Shown here: positions 10,718 through 17,875 of the stretch, piece by piece
How positions within the stretch are numbered: position 1 is the stretch's first letter
Layout of the letters: every line of letters begins with the position of its first letter
DNA from: Vulcanimicrobiia bacterium
GTDB taxonomy: Bacteria > Eremiobacterota > Eremiobacteria > Baltobacterales > Baltobacteraceae
DNA: 22,463 nucleotides
Assembly (NCBI GenBank): GCA_024281135.1
Contig: JAMXLG010000270.1
Coordinates: 1 to 22,463 of the forward strand
Reading direction: 5' to 3'
Notes under the pieces: model-generated
Database searches by the model: none
Told to the model about the DNA's origin: nothing
What the model saw: the letters and a program-made list of their open reading frames with translations, nothing else
Position numbers and translations under genes: made by a program

Positions 10718-11209
10718 CTATCGTGTATGACGCTGGATTTCGCGCTCGACGTCGCGCTTAGCGATATCTTCGCTCTTGTCCCACATCTTTTTGCCGCGCG
10801 CGAGACCGAGTTGGACTTTGACTTTACCGCGCGTGAAATACATCCGCAGCGGAACGATCGTAAGGCCCTTTTCCTTGACGCGCGATTGTAAATCGCTGAT
10901 CTGCTCCTTGTGCAGCAACAGTTTACGCGGGCGGTTTGGATCCACGTTCGAGAAGCTGCCTTGTTTGTATGGAGGGACGTGCATCCCAAGCAGCCATGCT
11001 TCCCCGTCCCGAAACCGCGCATACGCTTCATTCAAACTCACGCCACCTTGCCGAATCGACTTCACTTCCGTTCCGGTTAACGCCAACCCGGCTTCGAGCG
11101 AATCGAGAATGTGATACTCGTGACGTGCACGTCGATTATCAATCGTAGGCGCATTGTGCTTTTTCGCTTCTTCTTTAGCCTGAACTCGCGCCTGTTTAGA
11201 CTTAGCCAT
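10718..11209 (-). CDS. smpB: SsrA-binding protein SmpB
   Basis: 163 aa. It binds tmRNA and brings it to stalled ribosomes for trans-translation. Motifs: NRRARHEYHILDSLEAG, GTEVKSIRQG and NRPRKLLLHK in the OB-fold core, and a C-terminal GKKMWDKSEDIAKRD tail that mimics a codon-anticodon pairing in the decoding centre. The start is the ATG at 11209, which gives the canonical lysine-rich MAKSKQARVQ N-terminus; the open frame runs upstream to 11281 without support. The only Shine-Dalgarno-like GGAG is 11 bases upstream and lies inside a hairpin (see 11216-11240). No ssrA gene was recognised in the window. Confidence 0.97.
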   Translation of the reverse strand: MAKSKQARVQAKEEAKKHNAPTIDNRRARHEYHILDSLEAGLALTGTEVKSIRQGGVSLNEAYARFRDGEAWLLGMHVPPYKQGSFSNVDPNRPRKLLLHKEQISDLQSRVKEKGLTIVPLRMYFTRGKVKVQLGLARGKKMWDKSEDIAKRDVEREIQRHTR

Positions 11210-11339
11210 TGGAAAGGTGCTCCGGCCTAGCCTCCGCACCCCCCACTTTGTGGGGCCCCCCGACCATGGCGCGCGACACACGTCGGTACGCTAAAGACTC
11301 CCCTAGGGCGCGCCTAAATAACTCCTGTGCTGTTGCCAT
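11202..11339 (-). CDS. Possible 45-codon small ORF between the thioesterase and smpB (weak)
   Basis: An ATG four bases after the thioesterase stop opens a 45-codon frame (begins MATAQELFRR) that ends in a TAA overlapping the smpB start region by 8 bp. The snug fit at both ends resembles a real operon gene or an upstream ORF coupled to smpB. Against it: no Shine-Dalgarno, several codons rare in neighbours (AGG, TTA, CTA), and most of the 3' half is taken up by the leader hairpins. No family is recognised. Confidence 0.2.
   Translation of the reverse strand: MATAQELFRRALGESLAYRRVSRAMVGGPHKVGGAEARPEHLSNG
11216..11240 (-). promoter_or_regulatory. Hairpin in the smpB leader enclosing the likely ribosome binding site
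   Basis: Read on the minus strand, arms GGTGC and GCACC pair (5 bp), then a symmetric GGA/GGA internal loop (which can form tandem G-A pairs), then GGC pairs with GCC around a TAG triloop. The 3' GGA plus the next G form the only GGAG near the smpB ATG, so the fold would hide the ribosome binding site. The structure ends six bases before the start codon. The complementarity is seen directly; a regulatory role is inference. Confidence 0.4.
11241..11255 (-). promoter_or_regulatory. Second GC-rich hairpin in the smpB leader
   Basis: CCCCAC and GTGGGG pair perfectly around a three-base loop, flanked by runs of G and C that permit alternative registers. It abuts the 11216-11240 hairpin. There is no U-run after it, so a Rho-independent terminator is not supported. 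The gap from 11210 to 11343 is the longest break in the minus-strand operon. Confidence 0.35.
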
Positions 11340-11343
11340 GTTG

Positions 11344-11790
11344 CTATCGGGACTTCGTCGAGCCGGGGTTACGTCTGTCATCGACCGCTTCTAATGGTCC
11401 CATCGAGACGAACTTACCCTCGCCGTCGAGGAGCACTGTGCCGGAATCGTCGAGCACGGCGGCCTCCATCCCTAGTACGTTACGGCGTTGCCATGTGACC
11501 CGTCCAGTGACGTGCAGTTCCCGGCCTAACGGGACGGGTTTGCGAAAGCGAACGTTCATGCTCGCCGTTACGCCGCGGTGTCCCGCATAGCCGGCGGCGT
11601 GCGCCATAGCTTCGTCGAGTAACGACATGGCGATTCCGCCGTGGGCGATATCGCGCCAGCCTTGAAATTCCGGCGCGAGCGTAATGCGCGCGTGGACGCC
11701 TTCGTCGTCGGGGTCGAAGTGCAGGTGCAAACCGATTGGATTTTCCGGCCCGCACGCAAAGCAATTTCCGTCGTCTACCGGCACGCTCAC
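11344..11790 (-). CDS. PaaI-type hot-dog-fold thioesterase
   Basis: 148 aa from a GTG that shares GTGA with the metallophosphoesterase stop. It begins with NCFACGPENPIGLHLHF, typical of a PaaI-family subgroup, and carries HGGIAMSLLDEAMAHAAG, the hot-dog helix with the HGG(I) oxyanion motif. Such enzymes hydrolyse acyl-CoA thioesters; the substrate cannot be assigned. The open frame upstream to 11886 overlaps the metallophosphoesterase and is not preferred. The stop is followed by the structured smpB leader. Confidence 0.87.
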   Translation of the reverse strand: MSVPVDDGNCFACGPENPIGLHLHFDPDDEGVHARITLAPEFQGWRDIAHGGIAMSLLDEAMAHAAGYAGHRGVTASMNVRFRKPVPLGRELHVTGRVTWQRRNVLGMEAAVLDDSGTVLLDGEGKFVSMGPLEAVDDRRNPGSTKSR

Positions 11791-12512
11791 CGTCCGGACT
11801 CCAGACGTGTCGCGAGATAGTCGGGAAGATGCACTTGATGAATCTTCTCCTGCACTTCGGCAATCGGATAGGGGTAACGCACCCACTCGACGCGCCGCGC
11901 GTTGCTGTCGTAGAGCACGAACGACGGGTCGGGATTGAGATCGCGCGGCTGGCCGACGCTGCCGACGTCAATGATATAGCGGCGCCCTTCTTCGAGCTGC
12001 AGCTCACCACCGTTTTGCATGTGTTTGTGACCGATGCTGCCGTCCGGTTCTTGCACCCAGTATTCCGCGATGTGCGTGTGGCCGACGAACACCAACGGTG
12101 CATCCGTGCTCGCGAACGCTTTCGCGGCTGTGCGTTTATCGAGAATATATTCGAAATAATTTACCGGCGCACCGTGAACCAGCAAGAATTCCGGATAACG
12201 CAATTCGTAGGAAAGACCGTTGAGCCACGCACGGCTTTCGTCGGTTAGCACGCCTTGCGTCCACGCGATTGCCGCGCGCGCCGCATCGTTGAAGTATTCC
12301 ACGCCGAAGTTCTCGAGCGCGGCGAGATCGTGGTTTCCGAGGACCGCGTTTTGCGCGCGCGCATGAATCATCCGAACGCATTCGTTCGGGTTGGGACCAT
12401 ATCCGACGATGTCGCCAAGACAAAGCACGGTATCCTCGTCGCCGATCAACGCCAACGCGCGTTCGAGCGATTCGATGTTGCCGTGAATGTCGGAGACGAT
12501 CGCGTATTTCAC
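11787..12512 (-). CDS. Calcineurin-like metallophosphoesterase (YfcE/MJ0936-like)
   Basis: 241 aa. The dimetal site is complete: SDIHGN (D8, H10), GDIVGYG (D34), GNHD (59-62), a later VHGAP and GHTH in FVGHTHIAEY. Members are phosphodiesterases or phosphatases of varied substrate. The GDIVGYGPNPNECV stretch is characteristic of a widespread uncharacterised subgroup. GTG start shares GTGA with the hisC stop; the stop shares GTGA with the thioesterase. The pairing with these two genes does not define a pathway. Confidence 0.93.
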   Translation of the reverse strand: MKYAIVSDIHGNIESLERALALIGDEDTVLCLGDIVGYGPNPNECVRMIHARAQNAVLGNHDLAALENFGVEYFNDAARAAIAWTQGVLTDESRAWLNGLSYELRYPEFLLVHGAPVNYFEYILDKRTAAKAFASTDAPLVFVGHTHIAEYWVQEPDGSIGHKHMQNGGELQLEEGRRYIIDVGSVGQPRDLNPDPSFVLYDSNARRVEWVRYPYPIAEVQEKIHQVHLPDYLATRLESGR

Positions 12513-13606
12513 GCAAGCACCTCGGCCAGAACCTCGCGGAAAGCGAACTCAAACGCTTGGCGCATCGGCGGCGTACCCGCGCTCACGCGGACGAAACGAT
12601 CGAGCGGCGGCAGACCGGGCTTTCGGATCCATACTCCGCGCGTGAGTAAGTCATTCATCACCCGCGTGGCCGCTTCGGCGGTCCCCAAATCGATGCAGAC
12701 GAAGTTTGTGAACGATTCGATAAACCCGAGGCCCGCTTCCGCGGCCAAACGGTAGTAGTCGTTTCGCGCGAGCGCAACTTCGTCGACCACAAGCTGGCGA
12801 AACGCTTCGTCTTCCAGCGAGGCGAGCGCACCGATCTGCGCGTTGCGGTTGACGCCGTAGTGAAGGCGAATCTTTTGCAACGTCGCGATGTTCGTCTCGC
12901 TCGAAATCGCATAGCCGATACGCGCGCCCGCCATACCGTACGCCTTTGAGAAGGTGCGCGCCCGAATCAAACGGTCTTCGATGTGCGGTGGGAGCACGTC
13001 GGTTTCGTCGACGAAGTCCGCGTAGGCTTCATCGAGCAGAAACACCGCATCGCGCGGAAGCGCGTCGAAGAACCGAATCATCTCGTCTCTGCGAATGAAC
13101 GTTCCGCTCGGGTTGTCTGGATTTGCAAGATAAATCACCGACGGTTTTTCACGCTGCGCAATCTCTACGAGCGCATCGAGATCGGGCCGCCCGTTTTCCT
13201 GATACGCAGCGTAGACGAGACGCCCACCGTAGCCCGTGACGTGATAATTGAAGGTCGGATACGAGCCGCGCGTCGTGAGCGCTGCTCCTCCGGGCGCAAC
13301 GAATGCCCGGACGACGAGCCCCATGAGATCGTCGATACCGGCACCGACGACCAGCTCTTCGATCCTGCACCCATGCTTGCGCGAAAGCTCCATCCGAAGT
13401 TCGAACGATTCGGGGTCACCGTACCAAGAAATCCGGGGCAGTTCGGCAACCATTGCCTGGACCGCGCGCGGCGACGGGCCGAACGCACTTTCGTTCGCGC
13501 CTAGGCGCACGAGCTCGCTATGGCCTCCCTCGCGCATCAATTGCTCGGGGCCGATAAACGGCGTCATAGCGGGAATGGCCTCGACGGCCGGCGCCGGACG
13601 GATCAC
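12509..13606 (-). CDS. hisC: Histidinol-phosphate aminotransferase-like PLP enzyme
   Basis: 365 aa, fold-type I aminotransferase. Visible features: LGANESAFGPSP near the N-terminus, NPDNPSGT at 162-169, DEAYADF at 192-198 and the PLP Schiff-base lysine K221 in FSKAYGMAGARIGY. The C-terminal RVSAGTPP matches the substrate carboxylate-binding arginine region. HisC makes L-histidinol phosphate from imidazole acetol phosphate; close homologues also transaminate aromatic precursors, so the physiological role is less certain because no other his gene is nearby. GTG start with AGAGG six bases upstream, 21 bp after moeA. Confidence 0.9.
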   Translation of the reverse strand: MIRPAPAVEAIPAMTPFIGPEQLMREGGHSELVRLGANESAFGPSPRAVQAMVAELPRISWYGDPESFELRMELSRKHGCRIEELVVGAGIDDLMGLVVRAFVAPGGAALTTRGSYPTFNYHVTGYGGRLVYAAYQENGRPDLDALVEIAQREKPSVIYLANPDNPSGTFIRRDEMIRFFDALPRDAVFLLDEAYADFVDETDVLPPHIEDRLIRARTFSKAYGMAGARIGYAISSETNIATLQKIRLHYGVNRNAQIGALASLEDEAFRQLVVDEVALARNDYYRLAAEAGLGFIESFTNFVCIDLGTAEAATRVMNDLLTRGVWIRKPGLPPLDRFVRVSAGTPPMRQAFEFAFREVLAEVLA

Positions 13607-13627
13607 TTCTTACCTCTTACCTCCGTG

Positions 13628-14854
13628 TTAGATAAATCGGGTTATGGGGACGTGAGTTCCCGCAGGATAAGTCTCGACATCCTCCGGCAAGGTAACGTAT
13701 CCGTCGGAACGAGCGATGATGCTTACGGTCGATGAGCGCAGAGGGAGTGGATGCGCCGCCCAGGCGCCGCCTTCATTCTTTAGCGACACCGGGACGTACC
13801 ATGTCCACCCCGGACGGCTCGACACCGGAGCCGCAAGGCGCGCCTCGACAGTGTCAATGCGGTCGCGCGTACCACACATCGCATAGATAATTGGGCGAAC
13901 GACCGCCTGCAAGATGATGACGGCCGACGTCGGATTTCCCGGCAATCCGATAATCGGCTGAGCGCCGAGCGCAGCCAACACGGTGGGCTTTCCCGGTTTG
14001 ACGCGCAGTCCGTGCACAACGACTCCGGGCGCTCCAAGTCCGGCGATTGCAGACGGTGTGCGATCGCGTTCGCCAACGGATGAGCCGCCCGTTAAAACAA
14101 CTGCATCCGCATTTTCGAGCGCGGTTTGCAACGCGTTTTCCAACGCGCCGGGTTCGTCGCTAACGCCTGGAATATGAACCGCGACGGCGCCGAACGCGCG
14201 CAACGTTGCTGCAATTGCGAAGCGATTCGAGTCGCGCACCTGCCCCGGTTGCGGCACCCTATCGGGCGAAACCAGTTCATCGCCGCTTGAAATCACCGCG
14301 ATGCGCGGACGACGGTAAACCGGAACGTCAACGATACCGAGCGTCGCAAGCAATCCGGCGTGCGGCGCGCTAATGCGCGTTCCCGTGTCGAGGACGCGTT
14401 CTCCGGCGCGCATGTCACCGGCACGTTCGTTGATGTTTTCGCCCGCGGTGAGCGGGAGTTGCACGATCACCGACGTGCCTTCGATCGTCGTGTCTTCAAC
14501 CGGGACGATCGCGTCGGCACCGTCAGGAACTACACCGCCCGTCGGTATACGCAAAGCGGTTCGCGGCGCCAATGCGTGGGGCCACGCCGTTCCCATGGAG
14601 ATGTCGCCGGCGATCTGCAACCTTCCCGGAATGTCGGCGACGCGTACCGCGAAACCGTCCATTGCCGAACGCGCTGCGTTCGGATAGTCGCTGTCGGCGT
14701 TGACGGGGTCGGCAAGAATCCGCCCGTGCGCGCGATCTAACGGTACGCGTTCGACACCCGGCGGTGCGAGCGTAACGTTCGCGAGAAATGTCGCAACCGC
14801 ACGATCGGGCGACGAAAGATTTTCTGTATGAAAGACGAAGCCGCGCTGTTCCAT
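13628..14854 (-). CDS. moeA: Molybdopterin molybdenumtransferase MoeA
   Basis: 408 aa. It inserts molybdate into adenylated molybdopterin to make molybdenum cofactor. Motifs: SAMDGFAVR (63-71), PTGGVVPDGADAIVPVE (104-120), SSGDEL (189-194), TGGSSVGERD (255-264, the MPT-binding loop), PGKP (287-290) and LPGNPTS (304-310), then the C-terminal beta-barrel domain. The ATG at 14854 is the only standard start ahead of the conserved region; the frame beyond it is antisense to serS. This ATG overlaps the divergent serS ATG. No other molybdenum-cofactor gene is in the window. It is the first gene of the long minus-strand series. Confidence 0.94.
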   Translation of the reverse strand: MEQRGFVFHTENLSSPDRAVATFLANVTLAPPGVERVPLDRAHGRILADPVNADSDYPNAARSAMDGFAVRVADIPGRLQIAGDISMGTAWPHALAPRTALRIPTGGVVPDGADAIVPVEDTTIEGTSVIVQLPLTAGENINERAGDMRAGERVLDTGTRISAPHAGLLATLGIVDVPVYRRPRIAVISSGDELVSPDRVPQPGQVRDSNRFAIAATLRAFGAVAVHIPGVSDEPGALENALQTALENADAVVLTGGSSVGERDRTPSAIAGLGAPGVVVHGLRVKPGKPTVLAALGAQPIIGLPGNPTSAVIILQAVVRPIIYAMCGTRDRIDTVEARLAAPVSSRPGWTWYVPVSLKNEGGAWAAHPLPLRSSTVSIIARSDGYVTLPEDVETYPAGTHVPITRFI

Positions 14855-16136
14855 GCTCGATATCGCTTTGGTCCGACGCGATCCCGATCGCGCTCGGCGT
14901 TCGGCACAGCGTCGCGGAAATGATGCGTCGTTCGTTGATGAGGTTCTGCGTTTAGACACAGAGTACCGCTCCGCGCTTGCCGCCGTCGAGACCGCGAAAG
15001 CCGAGAAGAACCGTCTGTCCGCAGAAATCGGGAAGGCTGCGGACAAAGCGGCCGCCGCCCGCGAGCTTAAACCAAAACTCGACAAACTCGCGCAGCGCAT
15101 CGCAGAGGACGAAGAGCGCGCCAAGGGACTCTCCCCGGACAATCCGGACTCGTCGCTGCGTTCGTTGCTCGAGAATACGCCGAACATTCTCGATGAATCC
15201 GTTCCCGACGGCAGCGGCCCAGAAGAGAACGTTTGCGTTCGTTCGTGGGGATCGCCGCGCGAGTTTTCGTTTACGCCCAAACCGCATTGGGAACTTGGTG
15301 AGGCACTCGACATTCTCGATTTCGAACGTGCCGCAAAACTTTCGGGCAGCCGCTTCGCGGTGCTCAAAGGAAAAGGCGCGCGACTATCGCGCGCGCTCGT
15401 GCAATTCTTCCTGGATCGCGCGGAAGAACGCGGCTATCTCGAAGTCATTCCGCCGTTGCTCGTTGCGCGACGTACGATGTGGAGCACCGGGCAGCTTTCG
15501 AAATTCGCCGACGCTATGTTCGCGGATCAAGACGCCGATCTGTTCATGATTCCGACCGCGGAAGTGCCGCTCACGGCGCTGCACGGCGACGAAATTCTCG
15601 ATGGCGATTCGCTGCCGCGCAAAATGACGGCCTACACGCCGTGTTTTCGCAAGGAGGCCGGAGCCGCCGGGAAAGACACGCGAGGCCTGATTCGCCAGCA
15701 TCAATTCGAGAAAGTCGAGCTCGTATGGCTGACGCTTCCTGAGTCGTCGTTCGATGCACTCGAACGCTTGACCGAAGACGCGCGCTCGCTGCTCGAAGAA
15801 TTAGGCCTTCCGCATCGCGTCATGTCCCTGTGTTCGGGAGACATCGGGTTCAACGCAGCCAAAACTTACGATCTCGAAGTGTGGGTGCCGAGTTCGAACA
15901 GCTATCGCGAGATCAGCTCGTGTTCGAACTGCACTGACTTTCAGGCGCGCCGCGCGTCGATTCGTTTCCGTCGCGACGCAAAGGCGAAGCCCGAACTCGT
16001 ACATACGTTGAACGGATCGGGTCTGGCGATCGGGCGTACGTTGGTTGCGATTATGGAAAACTATCAGCAGGCCGACGGTTCAATCGAGGTGCCGCAAGCA
16101 CTACGGCGTTATACCGGTTTCGAGCGTCTTAGCTAA
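14853..16136 (+). CDS. serS: Seryl-tRNA synthetase
   Basis: 427 aa, standard bacterial length. It charges tRNA-Ser (and tRNA-Sec). The N-terminal MLDIALVRRDPDRARRSAQR leads into the antiparallel coiled-coil arm that grips the long variable arm of tRNA-Ser (about 25-105). The class II catalytic core shows TAEVPLTALH, motif 2 with CFRKEAGAAGKDTRG, SSNSYREISSCSNCTDFQ and motif 3 with LNGSGLAIGRTLVAIMENYQ. The ATG is fixed by the conserved N-terminus and interlocks with the moeA start. No Shine-Dalgarno is visible within 15 bases. The 3' end overlaps the convergent 117-aa gene by 36 bp. Confidence 0.98.
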   Translation: MLDIALVRRDPDRARRSAQRRGNDASFVDEVLRLDTEYRSALAAVETAKAEKNRLSAEIGKAADKAAAARELKPKLDKLAQRIAEDEERAKGLSPDNPDSSLRSLLENTPNILDESVPDGSGPEENVCVRSWGSPREFSFTPKPHWELGEALDILDFERAAKLSGSRFAVLKGKGARLSRALVQFFLDRAEERGYLEVIPPLLVARRTMWSTGQLSKFADAMFADQDADLFMIPTAEVPLTALHGDEILDGDSLPRKMTAYTPCFRKEAGAAGKDTRGLIRQHQFEKVELVWLTLPESSFDALERLTEDARSLLEELGLPHRVMSLCSGDIGFNAAKTYDLEVWVPSSNSYREISSCSNCTDFQARRASIRFRRDAKAKPELVHTLNGSGLAIGRTLVAIMENYQQADGSIEVPQALRRYTGFERLS

Positions 16137-16454
16137 AGCGTCCACGGCACTCGATTTCTCGGGGATTTTTGCACCCGCCGGAAAATAGGCTTCGATGCGC
16201 ACGCGCGTCAGTGAATCGCTTTCACTTTCGAAGGTCGCTCGCACGCGCTCGTTGTTGACCAGTCCGAAGCCGGCTTCGATGAAGCGCCCCTTTCGATCGT
16301 CGATGTACACGTTCGCTCCGAGCGTGACTTCAATTGCTTCGAGGACGCGCGAATACGCAGCTTCGTAGGCGAGCGGCAGTTCGACGACGCGATGCGGACG
16401 CAGCCCGATGCGCGAACTCGTCTGGGGCTTCAACCACTTCAAAAAGAAACTCAT
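16101..16454 (-). CDS. Uncharacterised 117-aa protein
   Basis: Not recognised. The start ATG at 16454 shares ATGA with the stop of the upstream membrane protein, fixing the N-terminus as MSFFLKWLKPQ. The protein looks soluble: an amphipathic start, a helix near LAYEAAYSRVLEAIEVTLG, then alternating strands (GRFIEAGFG, VRATFESES, TRVRIEAYFPAG), suggesting a small alpha/beta fold of the kind seen in SRPBCC-like or DUF1499-like domains, but this is only a resemblance. It is probably translated with the MgtC/DUF4010 protein and may serve it. The last 36 bp overlap serS tail-to-tail. Confidence 0.72.
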   Translation of the reverse strand: MSFFLKWLKPQTSSRIGLRPHRVVELPLAYEAAYSRVLEAIEVTLGANVYIDDRKGRFIEAGFGLVNNERVRATFESESDSLTRVRIEAYFPAGAKIPEKSSAVDALAKTLETGITP

Positions 16455-17677
16455 CGTAAGATAACCCAGGCTGCAATTACTCCAAGCGCAGCCAACCCGC
16501 CCAGTGCTGCGACGGGAACCACACTTTCCCTGCGCTGCGAAATGACGGCAGCGATCGCACCCTTGAAAACGTCGTTCGATGAGGCCGCAATCAGGACCGC
16601 GGCAGCGGAGACGGCGAGCGCTATTGTTCGCGACTGTGCGAGGCCGATCACGAAGGGGTCGATGTCTGTAAATCCGATGATCGCGGAAAGCACGAGCAAT
16701 CCTTGCGTTCCGAGATGTGACGATGCCCACGACGACACTTGCGAAAAGATGACGAGCAACACGGCGAATAGTACCGCGCTTCCTAACGCGAGCGGGTTTG
16801 ACGGCTGATCTTGTTTCGCGGGCGACGGAGGCATCACGCGCCAGATAACCGCTGCCGCGATGAATGCTACAACGGCAAGAGCTATTGCGTACGGAAGCAG
16901 CGACCGTACCAGCGCGGTGTTGAAGATTGCAATGACGACGAGCAAGCGAAGGTACATCATGCCGGTCGCGATCACCGTTCCGCTTGAAAGTTCGCGTCCG
17001 AATCCCGACTCACGGGCACTGCGCGCAAAGACGAGGGTCGTTGCGGTGGATGAATACATCCCGCCAAGAATCGCGCTGACGATCGTTCCACGCTCGTGAA
17101 ACACGTAACGGTCGAGCAAATAGCTGATATACGAAATCGTCGAAACCGCAACGACCGCAAGCCAGACCTTAAACGGCGTTATGGTCGTGAACGGAATCGG
17201 CGGCGCCTTGTAGAGCAGAGGCAGTACGACGCCGGTTAGGAGCAGGAACTCGCCCAGCGTGAGCACTTCCTGAAACGGCACGCGTTCGGCGATGGCGTGC
17301 AGCCGCGCGCGCGAGCCGATCAGCAATACCGCGGCCACGGTCAACCCGACCGTAAACCACGTTGGCTGTGTGAGCGCGATCGCACCTAGAGCGTAGGCGA
17401 GAAGGGTGCAAACCGGGGCCATGAGGACGCCTTCGCCTTTGCCGTTGCTGGAAAGCCTGACGCGAAGCGCAGTCGCAGCCCAAAGGCCGACCACGACCAG
17501 GCCGGCGATAAACACAGAGCAGTACCGCGGCTCGACCAGATAGAGCGCAGCACCGGTGAAGCTCAGCAGCGGGAAGACCCGCACGCCGCCAGGGCTGTGT
17601 TCCAGCTCCGGACCATAGAATTGCTCGAATGCGAAGCCGAAAAACAACGCCATCGCAAGGAGGACGATGTATTGCAT
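16451..17677 (-). CDS. MgtC/SapB-DUF4010-type multi-spanning membrane protein
   Basis: 408 aa with about 11-12 hydrophobic segments throughout. The N-terminal region (GGVRVFPLLSFTGAALYLVE) matches the MgtC/SapB pattern and the C-terminal half (YSSTATTLVFARSAR, then IIGFTDIDPFVIGLAQ) matches DUF4010. Members are integral membrane proteins of unclear function; MgtC relatives have been linked to survival at low magnesium and to ATP synthase control, which should not be transferred here without test. The start is ATG at 17677 with GGAG seven bases upstream. Its start codon region coincides with the -35 of a candidate promoter reading the other way. Confidence 0.85.
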   Translation of the reverse strand: MQYIVLLAMALFFGFAFEQFYGPELEHSPGGVRVFPLLSFTGAALYLVEPRYCSVFIAGLVVVGLWAATALRVRLSSNGKGEGVLMAPVCTLLAYALGAIALTQPTWFTVGLTVAAVLLIGSRARLHAIAERVPFQEVLTLGEFLLLTGVVLPLLYKAPPIPFTTITPFKVWLAVVAVSTISYISYLLDRYVFHERGTIVSAILGGMYSSTATTLVFARSARESGFGRELSSGTVIATGMMYLRLLVVIAIFNTALVRSLLPYAIALAVVAFIAAAVIWRVMPPSPAKQDQPSNPLALGSAVLFAVLLVIFSQVSSWASSHLGTQGLLVLSAIIGFTDIDPFVIGLAQSRTIALAVSAAAVLIAASSNDVFKGAIAAVISQRRESVVPVAALGGLAALGVIAAWVILR

Positions 17678-17700
17678 TGCCGTCTCCTTCGTGCTAGACT
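17672..17700 (+). promoter_or_regulatory. Candidate extended -10 promoter for the leader RNA
   Basis: TTGCAT (17672-17677) and TAGACT (17695-17700) are separated by exactly 17 bases, and TGC before the second hexamer forms an extended -10 element. The -35 matches consensus at only three positions. A start near 17707 would place the structured RNA immediately downstream. No experimental support. Confidence 0.35.
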
Positions 17701-17702
17701 CC

Positions 17703-17845
17703 TCGCTAACATGTTCAGATCTCCGGCAACTGTTTCGTATTATTACGGCCGCTTCGATGAAGTCGGCTGTAGGTTGCCGTTGTCTTAGCGAATCCAGGTC
17801 CGCTAGAACACACGCCGCCTCGCCGACAGCGAGGCGGCGTTTTTT
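17703..17845 (+). ncRNA. Nested-hairpin leader or small RNA ending in an intrinsic terminator
   Basis: Three helices nest inside one another: TCGCTAA (17703-17709) with TTAGCGA (17785-17791); CGGCAAC (17724-17730) with GTTGCCG (17773-17779); and an inner stem GCCG-CTTC (17748-17755) with GAAG-CGGC (17759-17767, one bulged T) around a GAT loop. About 20 bases later comes the terminator at 17812-17845. The diiron-oxidase ATG follows 31 bases after the terminator and no second promoter is visible between them. This layout suits a riboswitch or other attenuator, or an independent small RNA. It does not match the TPP, cobalamin, SAM, glycine, fluoride or c-di-GMP-I consensus that I can recall. Confidence 0.42.
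17812..17845 (+). terminator. Rho-independent terminator
   Basis: A perfect 12-bp GC-rich stem (17812-17823 with 17829-17840) around a CGACA loop, with a six-base T run at 17840-17845. It stops transcription entering from the left, before the diiron-oxidase gene, so that gene needs read-through, anti-termination or an undetected promoter. Confidence 0.9.
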
Positions 17846-17875
17846 ATTGCTCTACCGCTCCAAAGGAGACCCACG

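Noticed and set aside
11301..11314. Overlapping 8-bp palindromes CCCTAGGG and GGCGCGCC
   Set aside because: GC-rich short palindromes are expected by chance; no second copy or spacing pattern supports an operator.
11210..11343. Possible tmRNA or SRP RNA beside smpB
   Set aside because: No tRNA-like acceptor or T-loop, no tag-peptide frame ending in ALAA, no SRP RNA GGAAGGAAGCAG-type loop, and the gap is too short for tmRNA.
14855..15367. Upstream extension of the moeA frame by 171 codons
   Set aside because: It is antisense to serS and Ser/Arg-rich; MoeA homology begins after the ATG at 14854.
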